NCBI GenBank assembly: GCA_016098155.1
Contig: JAAAJB010000298.1
Coordinates: 1 to 42,803, forward strand
DNA: 42,803 nt
Direction of reading: 5' to 3'
Origin: Actinomortierella ambigua
Lineage: Eukaryota > Mortierellomycota > Mortierellomycetes > Mortierellales > Mortierellaceae
Shown here: positions 1-11,214 of the stretch, piece after piece
How the letters are laid out: each line of letters starts with the position of its first letter
Position numbering within the stretch: position 1 is the stretch's first letter
Notes under the pieces: model-generated
The model's database searches: none
Told to the model about the DNA's origin: nothing
What the model saw: only the letters and a program-made list of their open reading frames with translations
Translations under genes and position numbers: made by a program

Positions 1-15
1 ATCATGGCTGGATGT

Positions 16-1536
16 CTACCCGTCAACATCGACCGAATGCTGCTTCTTGCCTCGGCCAGTTCTGAGCATCTCCCCAATTCTGTGCCGCGCATATTCATTC
101 CCATTCCGAGCTGCCTTGCCAAACCACTTGAACGCCTCGACATCACTTTGGTCAACCCCATCACCCATCTCGTACATCATCCCAAGATAGTACTGAGCTA
201 CCGCATCCTCTTGCTGAGCCGCCATCAGTAACCATGAAACCGCTGCCTCAGGCCGGGGTCGCTCAATTCCCTCGCCCTTCAGGAACATGAACCCTATCAT
301 CCGCTGTGAGGGCACATCGCCGTCGTGTGCTGCCGCAAGAAACCATTTGGCTGCCTCTCGAAGGTTTTTCTCGACGTAGACACCACGCCTATACATGTCA
401 CCAACAACGTACTTTGCATGAGTATCACCTTCAATGGCCAAGTGATATAACCTCGGAAAAGTCAAGAACCCGTTGAATCCAGCGTCCTGGTGCGATTCTT
501 TCGAGGATGCCTTTGGAAGGTCAGATGTGCCAAAGGTATCCTGGCAGTCGAAGAAGACATCGTCGTCGGACTCGGCATCCGAGAGCAATGCTGAAGGCGG
601 TCGCGCTGTCTTTGTTGTGCCATCGCCCCAGTCGTCCATGGGCTGTGAGGATGCTGAATTATCCTCTCCGTTGCGCTCATCGTCGAGGGGGGCATAATCG
701 ATTGCGTCAGGTCGTTTCGACGGATCATGGTTCCAGCATTGTTCGACCCAGGCTCGATACTGTGTCGGGGTGTCTTTGGGGAGGCGCTCGCAGTTTCCTT
801 CCTTGACATGAGAAATCACTGCAGAATCGTTGTGATGCGTCTTGAAGGGCGTCGTGCAGTTGGCCGCCATCTCCCACATCACCATGCCAAGAGAGTATAT
901 GTCTGACTTGGTCGAACACATGGGTTGTTTGACAAGCAGCTCTGGCGCTGTCCACCGGACCGCCCCATGCTTTGCCTGGGCCGAGTTGGCTGCTGTACTT
1001 CCTGCTGCTGCTGCTGCACTGGAGGACTTGATGATGGCGCATCCAAAATCACAAAGCTTGACCTCCATACGACTTGTGAGTAACACGTTCTCGCTCCTGA
1101 GATCCAGGTGTAAAACTCCTTCCGAGTGGATGTAGGCAAGACCGAGCGCCATCTCGCGTGCAAATCGCTCCTTGGTCGCCCAGTCTTCAAGGCCCTTGTC
1201 GATTGCGGCCTTGAGGCTCCCTCCCTCGGCGAGATCTGTCACAACCGTCAGTTGGCCATTGTGATAGACTGTCTCATAGAACTCGATGATGTGTCGGAAC
1301 TTTAGCCTCTCGAGCGTGGCAATCTCCTTCTTGATGGCAGCCTGTGCACGCTTGCCGGTGGGGACATGATATAGCTTGGCAGCCACGACCCGTATTCCCC
1401 ACCGGCCTTTGTAGACGGTACCATGGATTCCTGAGCCAAGCTTTGCTTCTATTGTCAACGACTATTCAGAGTGTCAGATATGGGCTTAAAAAGAGGGCAA
1501 GTTCCACGACGCATGGTAATAGTGGTCACTCACCAT
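16..1536 (-). CDS. Sel1-repeat protein kinase K1 (TKL-like, atypical catalytic loop)
   Basis: Predicted 482-aa protein with a kinase domain (about residues 4-270) followed by about three Sel1 repeats (about 345-470). Visible kinase motifs are the glycine loop GSGIHGTVYKG, the lysine in VAAKLY, the catalytic loop HLDLRSEN, CDFG, and RWTAPE in place of the usual RWMAPE. The catalytic Asp is kept, but the Arg of HRD is Leu and the loop Lys is Arg, so activity may be altered. The activation segment carries an Ala/Ser-rich insert. The long exon (16-1461) has no usable ATG at its start. An acceptor TAG at 1462-1464 and an ATG at 1536-1534 followed directly by GTGAGT suggest a 72-nt intron (1462-1533) and a first coding exon that is only the ATG. 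Sel1 repeats usually bind proteins; the pathway is unknown. Kinase-Sel1 assignment is firm, the start is inferred. Confidence 0.8.
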
Positions 1537-1702
1537 GAATTCTTTAGAAAGATGAATGATGATGAATGCAATCTCCAGCAAAGCTGATGAGTACATAGCA
1601 TGCATGTTCCCTTTTGCACAGCACTCTTCCTGTACCACGTCATCATCTTTGCCTCACAGTGGGTAGGTGTTTCCAGGCTAGTAGAGACAGGATGCATCTG
1701 CT

Positions 1703-1741
1703 GAGAGAGAGAGGAGAGAGAGGAGAGAGAGGAGAGAGAAG
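1703..1741. repeat. GA-rich minisatellite
   Basis: Tandem copies of roughly GAGAGAGAGG units. Purine-rich on the + strand; lies in the divergent promoter region. Confidence 0.8.
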
Positions 1742-2027
1742 GACAGCATGATGATCATAAGAAAGCCCCCCCCCCTCTCTTCTTTCCCACTGGTCGCCAC
1801 CAACCCGAATACTGGGGTCATTGGAGGAGGAGTACAATGCTGTTGAGTGGTCCTCAACAAATGTGCGCAGAGGTTGACCTGATATGACGCGAAAGGAGCG
1901 AGAGAATGTGTGAGAGAGAGAGGCAGAAGCTGTAGGATACCCACAAATATGAGGCCAAAGAGCGAGCTCCTCATCCTTTGGAGAAATGGAGCAGGCTGGA
2001 AACTGCGGATTGTTTGCGGGGTGCCAG

Positions 2028-2036
2028 GATAAAAAG
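2028..2036 (+). promoter_or_regulatory. TATA-like element of the acyltransferase gene
   Basis: GATAAAAAG lies about 200 nt before the ATG at 2230 and about 100 nt before a likely 5'-UTR splice donor at 2128. Position and sequence fit a fungal TATA element, but this is inferred from sequence only. Confidence 0.35.
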
Positions 2037-2127
2037 GACTGGAATTGGATCCCGGTCGGGCACCCTCTCTCCACAACTGACTGCATTGATTGATTGCCCC
2101 CCTCTCCAATTCACAAACAGCACCAAG

Positions 2128-2229
2128 GTAAAAAACCTATTGTGTGAGTGTGTGTGTGTGTGTTTGTGTTCTGCACATTTGTGCGTGCCTGTCTATGTTC
2201 TGACTCTTCTTTACTATTACGCACTGCAG
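2128..2229 (+). other. Probable 5'-UTR intron
   Basis: Donor AAG/GTAAAA at 2128 and acceptor CTGCAG ending at 2229 flank a TG-rich stretch. The acceptor is followed directly by ATGGAG of the acyltransferase. The reading frame stays open through this stretch back to 1978, but the upstream peptide is low-complexity and has no family resemblance, so an intron explains it better. Confidence 0.5.
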
Positions 2230-3663
2230 ATGGAGTTTGAGCTCGATATTGTTGGCCAACAGCCGCTGCTGAACTTGTACACACAGCTTACACTCGCCTA
2301 TCCGATCGACAACGACGAGTCTGCCCTCCCCACCATCATTGCCACCCTGCAGGGTGGTCTCGATCGACTCTTCAAGGGCTTCCCTTGGCTAGCCGGCCAG
2401 GTGGTCCAATTCGGAGCAAGTGAATCCAGCTCGGGCATCTTCAAGATTGTCCCATTCCAGGAGCAGGAACAGCATGCAGCTCTTGTCATCAAGGATCTTC
2501 GCCATGACCCTGCCATTCCGGCATTTGCTTCTCTGAGGGACGCAAAGTTCCCTTACTCGGCAGCCATCTTGGACGAGGGCTACCTGGCCCCGCGCCGTAC
2601 CTTGCCCGGCGACCCGAACGAGCCCAGCTCCCGACCAACCTTGCTCGTCCAAGCGACATTCATTCAGGGAGGGCTGTTGCTGACCATAGTTACCCATCAC
2701 ATGACGATGGACATGGTCGGACAGGGCCAAGTCATGAGTCTCCTCTCCAAGGCATGCCTCAACGAGCCATTCACCGACGAGGAACTCTCCATTGGCAACA
2801 TGCCCCGTGGCCAGCTCATTCCGTTTCTGGACTCGATCGACATGGCCGCCTTTGCCCACCAAATCGCCAAGCCAGCAATTTCCCCTTCCTCCTCCGCCTC
2901 GACAAACAACGACGCTCCACCTTCGCCACCAAAGTGTACCTGGGCCTACTTCTCCTTTGACGCGCCTTCTCTCGCGGCGCTCAAGGCCGACGCCTCCCAG
3001 ACGGTGCCCTCGGGCTTTGTCTCCACTGACGACGCCCTCAGTGCCCTCATCTGGCAAGCGACTATGCGCGCACGTCTGCCTCGTCTCGGTAGTTGCACGA
3101 CAACCACCACCTCTTCCTTAACTAATACCACTGACAACAACAACAACAACAACAATAAGGTCACCTTTGCCCGCGCTGTAGACGTGCGCCAGCTCATGGG
3201 TCTACCGACGACCTATCCAGGCGTGGTCCAAACCATGGCGTACACGACGGCAACGACGGCGCAAGAGGTGGTGGAGCAACCGCTCGGGGTCCTGGCCTGG
3301 AAGCTACGCAGCAGCCTCGACGGCAAGCAACTAGCACACCAGACCCAAGGTTTTGCGACGTTGCTGCATGAGGCTGAGGACAAGTCACAGTTGTCGTTGA
3401 CGGCGACGATGGATGCGTCCAAGGATATTAGTTTCAGTTCGTGGGCAAAGGTCGAACAGTGCCATCGGTTGACGTTTGGGATGGGCCTGGGTCGACCGGT
3501 GGCGGTCCGTCGACCAAAGTTGCCACCCTTCGAGAGTCTGATGTACTTGATGCCCAGGACCGTCGAGGGCGAGATCGCCGCGGCGATCTGTCTGCGTGAC
3601 GAAGAGATGGACTGTCTGAAAGCTGACTCGGAGTTGTTGAAGTATGGACAGTACATTGGATGA
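2230..3663 (+). CDS. BAHD-type acyltransferase (transferase family)
   Basis: Predicted 477-aa enzyme that should move an acyl group from acyl-CoA to an alcohol or amine. The active-site HxxxD motif is visible as HMTMD at residues 157-161. A second motif, LTFGMGLGRP (about 415-424), sits where the family's DFGWG loop falls. Length fits the family. The fungal branch includes trichothecene 3-O-acetyltransferase-like proteins, which this resembles in order of motifs; the substrate cannot be read from sequence. An Asn-rich run from CAA-type repeats (about 303-309) probably forms a surface loop between the two halves. The start at 2230 was chosen because it follows a splice acceptor directly and begins MEFELDIVGQ, a typical family N-terminus. 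No secondary-metabolite backbone gene is next to it. Confidence 0.8.
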   Translation: MEFELDIVGQQPLLNLYTQLTLAYPIDNDESALPTIIATLQGGLDRLFKGFPWLAGQVVQFGASESSSGIFKIVPFQEQEQHAALVIKDLRHDPAIPAFASLRDAKFPYSAAILDEGYLAPRRTLPGDPNEPSSRPTLLVQATFIQGGLLLTIVTHHMTMDMVGQGQVMSLLSKACLNEPFTDEELSIGNMPRGQLIPFLDSIDMAAFAHQIAKPAISPSSSASTNNDAPPSPPKCTWAYFSFDAPSLAALKADASQTVPSGFVSTDDALSALIWQATMRARLPRLGSCTTTTTSSLTNTTDNNNNNNNKVTFARAVDVRQLMGLPTTYPGVVQTMAYTTATTAQEVVEQPLGVLAWKLRSSLDGKQLAHQTQGFATLLHEAEDKSQLSLTATMDASKDISFSSWAKVEQCHRLTFGMGLGRPVAVRRPKLPPFESLMYLMPRTVEGEIAAAICLRDEEMDCLKADSELLKYGQYIG

Positions 3664-4049
3664 GACGCCATTTTTTTTTTACGCCACTAGAGAAATTACA
3701 TGTATGTAGATTTAGAATCCCTTCCACCCTGCCGGGGGGAACGTGAACACAAAGTGAATATGATCTCATTCTTTTTTTTTTGTTTGCTTGCGATTCGTTT
3801 GCCACCCCACAGGTCCTGAGCTAGTCTAGTAGTACATGCAACTTTTGTTTGTCCAAACATTTGCTTGACACCGGTTTCCTCCACTTTACAGTTGAACAAC
3901 GTCTCTTCGTGTAGATACATATTATGCAAAAAGACGTTTTGAGGGAGTTTTGTTTTGAATTGGATGCTTTTTATTATAGGTAGTGTACAAGTTTTTGATG
4001 CGAAAATGCTTTGGTATGTTTCTTTTTGTGCTGCAATCCTTTTTTTTTT
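3664..4049. other. Convergent 3' flanks of acyltransferase and PEPCK
   Basis: AT-rich 386-nt spacer between two genes read toward each other. It contains several T runs and, on the minus strand, an AATAAA signal for PEPCK. No gene seen. Confidence 0.6.
3970..3975 (-). terminator. Poly(A) signal AATAAA for PEPCK
   Basis: The minus strand reads AATAAA about 75 nt after the PEPCK stop codon, a usual distance for a 3'-end signal. Confidence 0.45.
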
Positions 4050-5771
4050 TTACAGCTTGGGGCCGGCGGCAATGACGTCCTCGGCGGCCTGGTCCTGGTA
4101 CTTGGCAAAGTTGGTGTTGAAGAGGTTGGCGAGCTTCTGGACGGTGCCGTTGAAGTCGGCCTCGGAGCCCTGCCAGGCCTTCTTGGGGTGCAGAACATCC
4201 GAGGGGATGTTGCTGACGGCCTTGGGGATCTGGAGGTTGAAGACGGGGTAGTTCTCATACTCGGCCGTCTTGAGCTCACCCGAGTGGATGGCGTCGATGA
4301 TGGCACGCGAGTACTTGAGCGCAATGCGCTTGCCAACGCCGTAGACACCACCGTTCCAGCCAGTGTTGATCAACCAGACATCGGCCTTGTGCTCGTGGAT
4401 CTTCTGGGCCAGCATGGTGGCATACTGGGTAGGGTGCAGGACCAGGAAGGGCTGACCGAAGCAGGCCGAGAAGGTCGCCTCGGGCTCCGTGACACCCTCC
4501 TCGGTACCGGCGATCTTGGCGGTGTAACCCGAGATGAAGTGGTACATGGCCTGAGCCGACGACAGCTTGGAGACGGGGGGCAGAACACCAAAGGCATCGC
4601 AGGTGAGCATGATGATGTTCTTGGGGTGCTTGCCAATGCAAGGGATCAGAGCGTTGGGGATGTACTCGATGGGGTAGGCGCAGCGAGTGTTCTCCGTGAT
4701 CGACTTGTTGGTGTAGTCAACAACGCGGTTGTCCTCATCCATGACAACGTTCTCCAGGACGGAACCGAAGCGGATGGCGTTGAAAATCTCGGGCTCCTTC
4801 TCGGCAGACAGGTCGATCGTCTTGGCGTAGCAGCCACCCTCAATGTTGAACACACCAGTGTCGGTCCAGACGTGCTCGTCGTCACCAATCAGGCTGCGGG
4901 CGGGATCGGCAGAGAGCGTGGTCTTGCCGGTGCCGGACAGACCAAAGAAGAGCGAGGTGTCGCCCTGGGGACCCTGGTTGGCGGAAGAGTGCAGCGACAA
5001 GACACCGGCCTTGGGCATCAGGTAGTGCATGATGGTGAAGACACCCTTCTTCATCTCACCGGCGTACTCCGTGCCGAGGATGACCATCTGGCGGCGCTTA
5101 AAGTCGATCGAGACCGAGGTGGTCGAGGTCATGCCAGTGGTGTAGCGGTTGGCGGGGAAGGCACCGGCGTTCAGGATGGTGAAATCGGGCTCGCCATAGT
5201 TCTTGAGCTCCTCCTCGGTGGGGCGGATCAACATGTTGCGCATGAAAAGCGAGTGGTAGGCACGAGCGCAGACGACACGGATCTTCAGGCTGGAGAAATA
5301 AAAAGAAAAAAAAATATTGAAGGTCAGCAAACTTTTGCCCCACTTTTTACACCGTTTTTCAGTCTCCTCCTCTTTTTTGATGCAAAATAGGAAAACTTAC
5401 CGGTACTTGGGGTCCCAGCCGGCGAAACCGTCAAAGACATAGAGGCGCTTGCGGGTGTTGAGGTAATCGACAGCACGCTCGTGGTTGATGAGGAAGGCGT
5501 GCTCGGAGAGCTTGGTGTTGACGGGGCCCCACCAGATGTCATCGCGAGTGGTCTCCTCATCGACAATACGCTTGTCGCGGGGCGAACGGCCAGTCTTCTT
5601 TCCGGAAGAGGTGACGAGGGCACCGGCGGAGGAGATGAAGGTGCCGGGCTCGTAGCGGAGGGCATCCTCGTACAGCTGGGCAACGGAAGCGTTGCGGATC
5701 AGGTCGACACGGTTGTAGTCAATACCGTCCTTGCCAACAGAGGCGTCGAGTTCAGCGTCGTGCTTGTGCAT
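4050..5771 (-). CDS. PCK1: Phosphoenolpyruvate carboxykinase (ATP), PEPCK
   Basis: Converts oxaloacetate and ATP to phosphoenolpyruvate, CO2 and ADP, the committed step of gluconeogenesis, in the cytosol. Two exons, 5771-5401 and 5289-4050, joined across a 111-nt intron (donor GTAAGT, acceptor CTCCAG); the split codon restores Arg-124. The 536-aa product matches the length of ATP-type PEPCKs. The P-loop [11 protein letters not shown] (about residues 240-250) is PEPCK-specific. Other family landmarks are GRSPRDKR, the [17 protein letters not shown] substrate region, DDEHVWTD and the C-terminal [10 protein letters not shown]. The start MHKHDAELD was chosen as the first ATG that gives a family-like N-terminus; upstream codons are pyrimidine-rich leader. 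Codon use is strongly biased toward C/G third positions, as in highly expressed genes. Confidence 0.97.
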
Positions 5772-5920
5772 GGTGGATATGTGTGAAGGAGGGGGTGGAG
5801 GGTGGGAGAAAGAGTGGAGAGTGGGGAGGAAAAGAGTGTGAGTGACGGACAAGTCCGAGAAAGCAATGAGGTGATGAGTTGTTGAAGTTCAAAGAACAGA
5901 AAGCGAGGATGGAGGGGGGG

Positions 5921-5927
5921 TATTTAT
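5921..5927 (-). promoter_or_regulatory. TATA-like element of PEPCK
   Basis: On the minus strand CATAAATA occurs about 150 nt upstream of the PEPCK ATG, at the edge of a G-rich run. It fits a TATA box with a leader of about 120 nt rich in CT on the coding strand. Confidence 0.5.
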
Positions 5928-8764
5928 GTCAAGCCTGTGCACGGAACGTTCAGGGATTGCGGAGGGGTCAAAGTGTGGTGAATGGCGATGAGTCTTTTTT
6001 TTTTTGGTTTCTATGGCAATTCAAACACAGTAATCTAAACGACTTTGTTCCAATATATTTAACTTTTTTTATATATTCAATGTTTGTATGTTTGGCCCAA
6101 TGCATGGGAGGCGGACCACTCATGGACAAAAGCGTGAATGAACTCGAAAAGGAAGGGAGAAAGGAGGGCTGCAAAATGAACGGGGATGCAGTAGACAGTA
6201 AACAACTCACATAGCTCTCTCCTTTCCTCTCTTCTCCTGCTGTCTTTGAAGAGAGATGGAGAGGTGAGTGACAAAGACAGCGAGGAGGTAGCAGGAGGAG
6301 GGAGGGAGGGAAGGAGGTTCTGGCGATCCTTGATCTTCCGCACCGTGCAGATGCAAAGCCAACTCACACAGTCATTCTGTTGGTCCGACGAAAATCGCGG
6401 TCATGGCCCGCTTTTGGAAGAAAGGAGAGAACAGAAAGTGGGGAAGCTGGCCTGCAGAGAGGCAGAGAGAGGGGTGCCCGAATACTTTACGTACCTAAAA
6501 AAAGTGCGGGCACCTTTGAGGAGAGAGGACTTGCAAAAAAAAACTTTGAATGTTCTTCAGCAGCAGGCCCCTCTCCCCGGAGCGGAGGAGTGATTCGCTA
6601 CGTTTTGAAACTTATTTTCTGTGAGATCCGTGGATGATGTTTGCTGTTGCCTGCACTAGGATTTCCCCTCTCTCTCTCTCTCTCCCTCTCTCGCCCTTCC
6701 TCGTTCTCCTCTTCTACCCCACAGTCAGTCATTTGTCATCTCATCTTGACAGGTAGAGAGCGGTTGGACTTTTCATCACCTGGTCATCCACTACGACAAC
6801 GAACACGACTACGGCTACGACTACGACCACGAGAATGAGATCGAAAGAAAAGACAAAGAGAGAGGCGTCATAGTTCCCTCACTCACCAAGAGAAGGGAGT
6901 GCAATCTGCCTCGCATGGTTTCATCTTCGTCATTGTTACTCCTGCCCCTCGTTCCTCTTTCCCCATGGGCGCCGTTGTTTCCAGTGCGTGCCTTTGAAGA
7001 GACAATGGCAGGTACAGACAAAGGAATTGGAGGGAAAAAGAGAGAGGGAAGGGGGAGGGGCACAGCATTGCATGCCATTCCCAGCACGTCGATGCAGACC
7101 TGTCTCTCGTATCGAAGACTGTCGATCGACATAAAACGGGTTTCCAATCCGTAGCTCCCAGAGCGGATGGGAGTGGGGTCCCAGGAACCGAGTAGCTCCT
7201 TCTTCTCTCACTATACCCTCATTGCTACATCAACGTGAGTATTGGACTTGGGCCAACCCTCCATTCTCTCCCTCAATTACTACTCCCCCGCCCGAGAATG
7301 AGTTATTTTTAGGGAAAGTGAGGGGAATGAATAGGTTTGAATTACCTGCCTCTCTCCTTGGTAGCTCAGCGCTCGCTCAAAGGGTATTGTTCTCACGACT
7401 GTTTCGAGGTTACACCTCCGTCCCTTGTTTACACCTTGTTTGTTTTTTCTTGCGCGCGCTCCCCCTTTCTCCCCGAGGTTCTTCCACGGACTTGCTCTCT
7501 CTCCTTTCCTGTCCCTCTTCCCCTCCGTGTGGCCTTGCCTCACTCATCAGCTCGTCTACAACGTACAAGATCCCTGATCATCTATCCCACCCCCTCCGCA
7601 ACCTACCGACGAGCACTCAAAAGACCGTACTATCCCGCATCAAAGCAGCTGTTGTACTGTTGTAGTCTACTGCACGCAATACGCATTCACATCCACACAC
7701 GCTGAAGCAACAATAATCTCGCTCGTTACTTCATGACGACCCTCGGAGAGGCCAGACCATGTCCAAATCCTCACAATTGTACAAGCTGAGCAAGAATACC
7801 AACAGCGACAACAACAGCAAATGCTGCAGACCATATTATGGCAGACTAGACATTCAATAAGAGGAGGAGAAGACATGAATAGGCTTTTTTTGTCCCTGAG
7901 TCGTGTTTTTTGCATACACATTCACTCACTCACTCCTTCCCCATTTCTCGCTTACGCCCGAAAAGGAAAGAAAACAAGGTTGAAAAGTGTGGGGTTGCTC
8001 TCTGTCTTTTCGATGAAACTCCTACAGCAGTGTACTCCTCTTAGCTCCCCCTCCATTCTTCCTTCTCTTCCCCCCCGCCCCCCCGCCTCACCACTGAATA
8101 CCCTCAAACGTAAAGGTGCGCGACGGCCCAACTGTCCCTCTTCCTCCCACTCTCTCTTTCAGGACGTCCTTCTCTTTCTCGCCAGGGTTGCACGAGTGAA
8201 CTTTGAGAAGGTTGCAGGTCGAATCGCATCTTTCCTCTTTTTCCTCGTGCCTAAAAAGTCACCCCACACTTCTCAACAAAAATATGACTACTACTGCAAT
8301 ACCAACACGGACTAAAACGGTGGTTTCTCCTCTCAATTATTGTTGTTCCAAGATGATGTAGGAAATGAGAGAATATCAACAATAACGGACGCTATTTCTG
8401 CTGACATGGCCTTCCATGTGCTTCGAAAGTCATGTTTGTTTGTAAACTTTAATTTGAATGGCGCGATTGAATTGAAGACGTGCCTATTCTCGGACACTCT
8501 CGGAACAGTCATCTTTTCATGTGTCGAGCTTTTCCGGAAACTGCCATTTGTCCTCACAAGCTTGGATCCTTGTTTGACCATCTCATCAAGTAATAGTAGT
8601 AGAAAGTACTACCTGCCTGGTCCCCCGATCGGAAGAGGAAGGGAGACTCTGCTGGTTCATCGTTCTCTCTCCCGTTCCTACTGTTATCTCTGTACACAAG
8701 ACAGATCAACAAACAGAACCACACGCCTTGAATCAGAACCTCAATGCACTGTCCTTGTCCTTGA

Positions 8765-8765
<1 letters not shown>

Positions 8766-8792
<27 letters not shown>
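8766..8792. repeat. (GA)n microsatellite
   Basis: Uninterrupted GA dinucleotides, about 13 units, followed by a short A run. Confidence 0.85.
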
Positions 8793-8799
<7 letters not shown>

Positions 8800-10928
8800 A
8801 AGTGTGGATCTGTATACCAACAGAGCTCTGTGCGAGAGACATGAAATGAGAGACACCAAGACAGAAGGACTGTGTCTTGTCCATGGGGTTTGCTGTAGGG
8901 AAGAAACAACACAGACATACACAACACCTACACGTCTTGGCAACACAAACAACAACAATGGCGTGTTGGCCCGTGGCCTGTGGGAAGAAGCGCGAGAAAT
9001 GAATTCTTTTCCTACCCAGCAGCAGGAAGGGCTGAGGGCAGAGGGCTGAGGGAGAAAAGAGGTGAAGCGCAGTTTCGTGGGGGGGGGGGGAAAGGGCGAA
9101 ACAAAAAGGCAGCTCATCCATGCTGCTACTTTTTGGAACAAACAATCAAGCACGAAATTGGTTGAAGAGGCGGAGTTGTTGGCCTTTCTCTTCTCCGCAA
9201 TGTGGGATATTCAGAGTCAGCTCAATAGAGACAAATGCCAAATGAACATGGGTGGAATGAGACCACCCAAAGCAAACTCACCAAGAGAGCAACAGAGGTA
9301 CCTTTTCCTTTACAGCCAAGACACCAAAAAGCGGCCTTCACCTCAGCGGCAGAAGTTCATCCAGCAAGCAGGGCTCGAGAATTGCTTGTGACAAAAAAAG
9401 ACTTGCCTTGTCATTCGATCCACCCCCGCTTCGTTGTTGCACGTTCATTTGCTTGTCAAAGAGCCACCCACCACACAGACCTTCCTTCTCATCATGACTC
9501 CATTTAGGGCCTCGATTGTGTGACATTCCAGTCAGTTTCTCCCTCTCCTCCTTCACATCCACCCAAATGTCAATGAAAATGGCCCGTCCCATTCTCGATC
9601 GGTGCGGGGATTGTGGAGAAGAGGTCGCTGTTTGCTGAGAATCAATCTCGTTGTACTCCTCCATTTCTTCCTTTGTCACTTTTTTCCCCTCGAATGGTCT
9701 TTGTCCGAAGGGCCGTTTGACTCCCCCACTCCACCCACCCACTTCCTCCTTCGTCCTCACACCCATGGGCTCGAATGCATCCACGAAAATCTCTCTTTTT
9801 CCATTTCAAGTGAAACGGAAGTGAAGCCATGCAGAGTTCTATTGGTCATCGAAAACGCAACTTTCTCACCTAGCCTTTCCTTGGGCCCCCCACTTTTCTT
9901 GTTTTTCCTGAATGAGACAGCACTGACCAACCTTTGGTACCTGCCCTAGTTTCGTGGACACAAATAACAACAACCCGTCTCATCGATCTTCGTTGTCGCC
10001 CTCCCTGCTATGATATGTCAGCAACATAGGAAAGATGCGGGATCGAAGATACGTCTTCTTCTACTCGCTACCCCCTATCATCCCCCAACTTTTTTGCAAA
10101 GGAAATAAGCTTGGACCACTTTTACTACTCTACGTTTTGGACAAACGAGACCTTTTCTCTCTCTCTCTTTCCATTGTACGCCAATTTGAGCCATTTAGGA
10201 GCTTGTGAGACCCAAAACCTCTTTTGCTTGTCCCCACCGTTGTACGGTTGTTTATTTGTTGCTGTTGTTTTTCCCACACGAGTATTGCTTCCCCGTCTTT
10301 GAACCAATCGTCCTCCTCATTCACCCCCCACCCAAAGCCCAAAAAGATTTTTCTGACTTTTCGCCGTCCCATGGAAGCATCGAAAGAAGGAAGCGTAGTG
10401 CAAGGTAGAAATTTGTGGGGGGGAAGGAGCAGGGGGGGGGAGGGATGAAGAAGAGGGAGGTGGCGGACTTCTTCCTTTACACCCTCGGTAAACAATGATG
10501 CGCGCCATGTTTTTGAAAAATCTCATCTAGACATCCTCTTTGCTTGTTGGAAGACAAGGTTGTTAGGTGTGTTAGGAGTGTTGCAGTCTGCTATTTGCTT
10601 TCTTTTTGAAACTCCCTCAAACCTGTAGTACGTAGAAGTAGGTAAAAAGAACCTTGGTATAGCCTCAATGGGGGCGCTACGGCCAAAGACAAATAATCTA
10701 GGTGTTCTACCGGAACGCGCCGGAAGAGAGAGAGGGAGGGGGGGAGGGGGAAGAAAAAGGAGCTAGGGAAACACCTGTCAAGAAAGAGCTTATCGATCCT
10801 TAATCCTCCATGCACGTCGGGATGGGGCGCTTGGGATACTACTTGCCTAGATTCAAGTGGTCTGATAGGGCGCTGAGGAATACTGACAACAGCATATCAA
10901 CAAAGAACGTAAAGCCAGCCTGTCCACC

Positions 10929-11175
10929 TTATTGGTAACCATCCGGCCTAGCCTTCTGCAACAGATAATGCAGGAGGTGTTGTACAGTTCGACTATCAAG
11001 ACAGCCCAAGTGATATACACCATGAAACCCATGCCACGAAATGGACAAGCCTGGGGTACAGATTCTCAAATTTGTTGTCCTTGGTGATGTCGCTATAGGT
11101 GCACAAAAATAAACTATACAAGGTCCAGGCCTCTCCATATCCATTGAGGGCGAAAAAGTAGGTGTTATTGGCACA
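10929..11175 (-). pseudogene. Possible gene relic downstream of K2
   Basis: On the minus strand a stretch reading ...GEAWTLYSLFLCTYSD... and ...PRLVHFVAWVSWCISLG... (about 11167-10996) has the look of real protein, aromatic and membrane-like, but is preceded by stops and ends in TGA TAG. A neighbouring frame continues with DSRTVQHLLHYLLQKARPDG before a stop. The two frames side by side suggest a decayed coding segment with a frameshift. It lies just 3' of the K2 stop. I do not recognise the parent family, and chance cannot be excluded. Confidence 0.22.
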
Positions 11176-11214
11176 CAATTATGGCTATACTAGTTTGACC
11201 CTTATCGCTCACAT

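Larger units (their letters stand above)
1537..2229. other. Divergent spacer between K1 and the acyltransferase gene
   Basis: This 693-nt stretch holds the presumed promoters of two genes read outward. It contains a GA-rich minisatellite at about 1703-1741 and a TATA-like element near 2028. The right end is probably a 5'-UTR intron of the acyltransferase: a donor GTAAAA at 2128, a TG-rich body, and an acceptor TGCAG ending at 2229, immediately before the ATG. No separate gene is recognised. Confidence 0.5.
5928..11214. other. Long intergenic region, no recognisable intact gene
   Basis: About 5.3 kb dominated by CT/GA-rich and homopolymer tracts, for example a CT run near 6668-6700, a GA microsatellite at 8766-8792, and G runs near 9078 and 10430. 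Many open frames exist, but their peptides are low-complexity, overlap one another on both strands and match no family known to me. The first few hundred bases include the PEPCK promoter. The far right end holds a possible protein-coding relic, listed separately. A spliced non-coding transcript here cannot be excluded. Confidence 0.5.

Noticed and set aside
1978..2229. N-terminal extension of the acyltransferase to 1978
   Set aside because: The extra 84 residues are low-complexity, start in the region of a TATA-like element, and are better explained by leader plus a 5'-UTR intron.
4011..5390. 459-codon + strand open frame across the PEPCK gene
   Set aside because: It is the antisense of a highly GC-biased PEPCK coding region; such mirror frames are a codon-bias artefact and the peptide resembles no protein.
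8195..8235. tRNA-like T-arm near GGTCGAATCGC
   Set aside because: The stem pairs poorly and no A box or acceptor stem can be laid out around it.
9338..9784. 148-codon minus-strand open frame in the long spacer
   Set aside because: Mixed composition makes it tempting, but there is no family match, no splice or promoter support, and no neighbour context.
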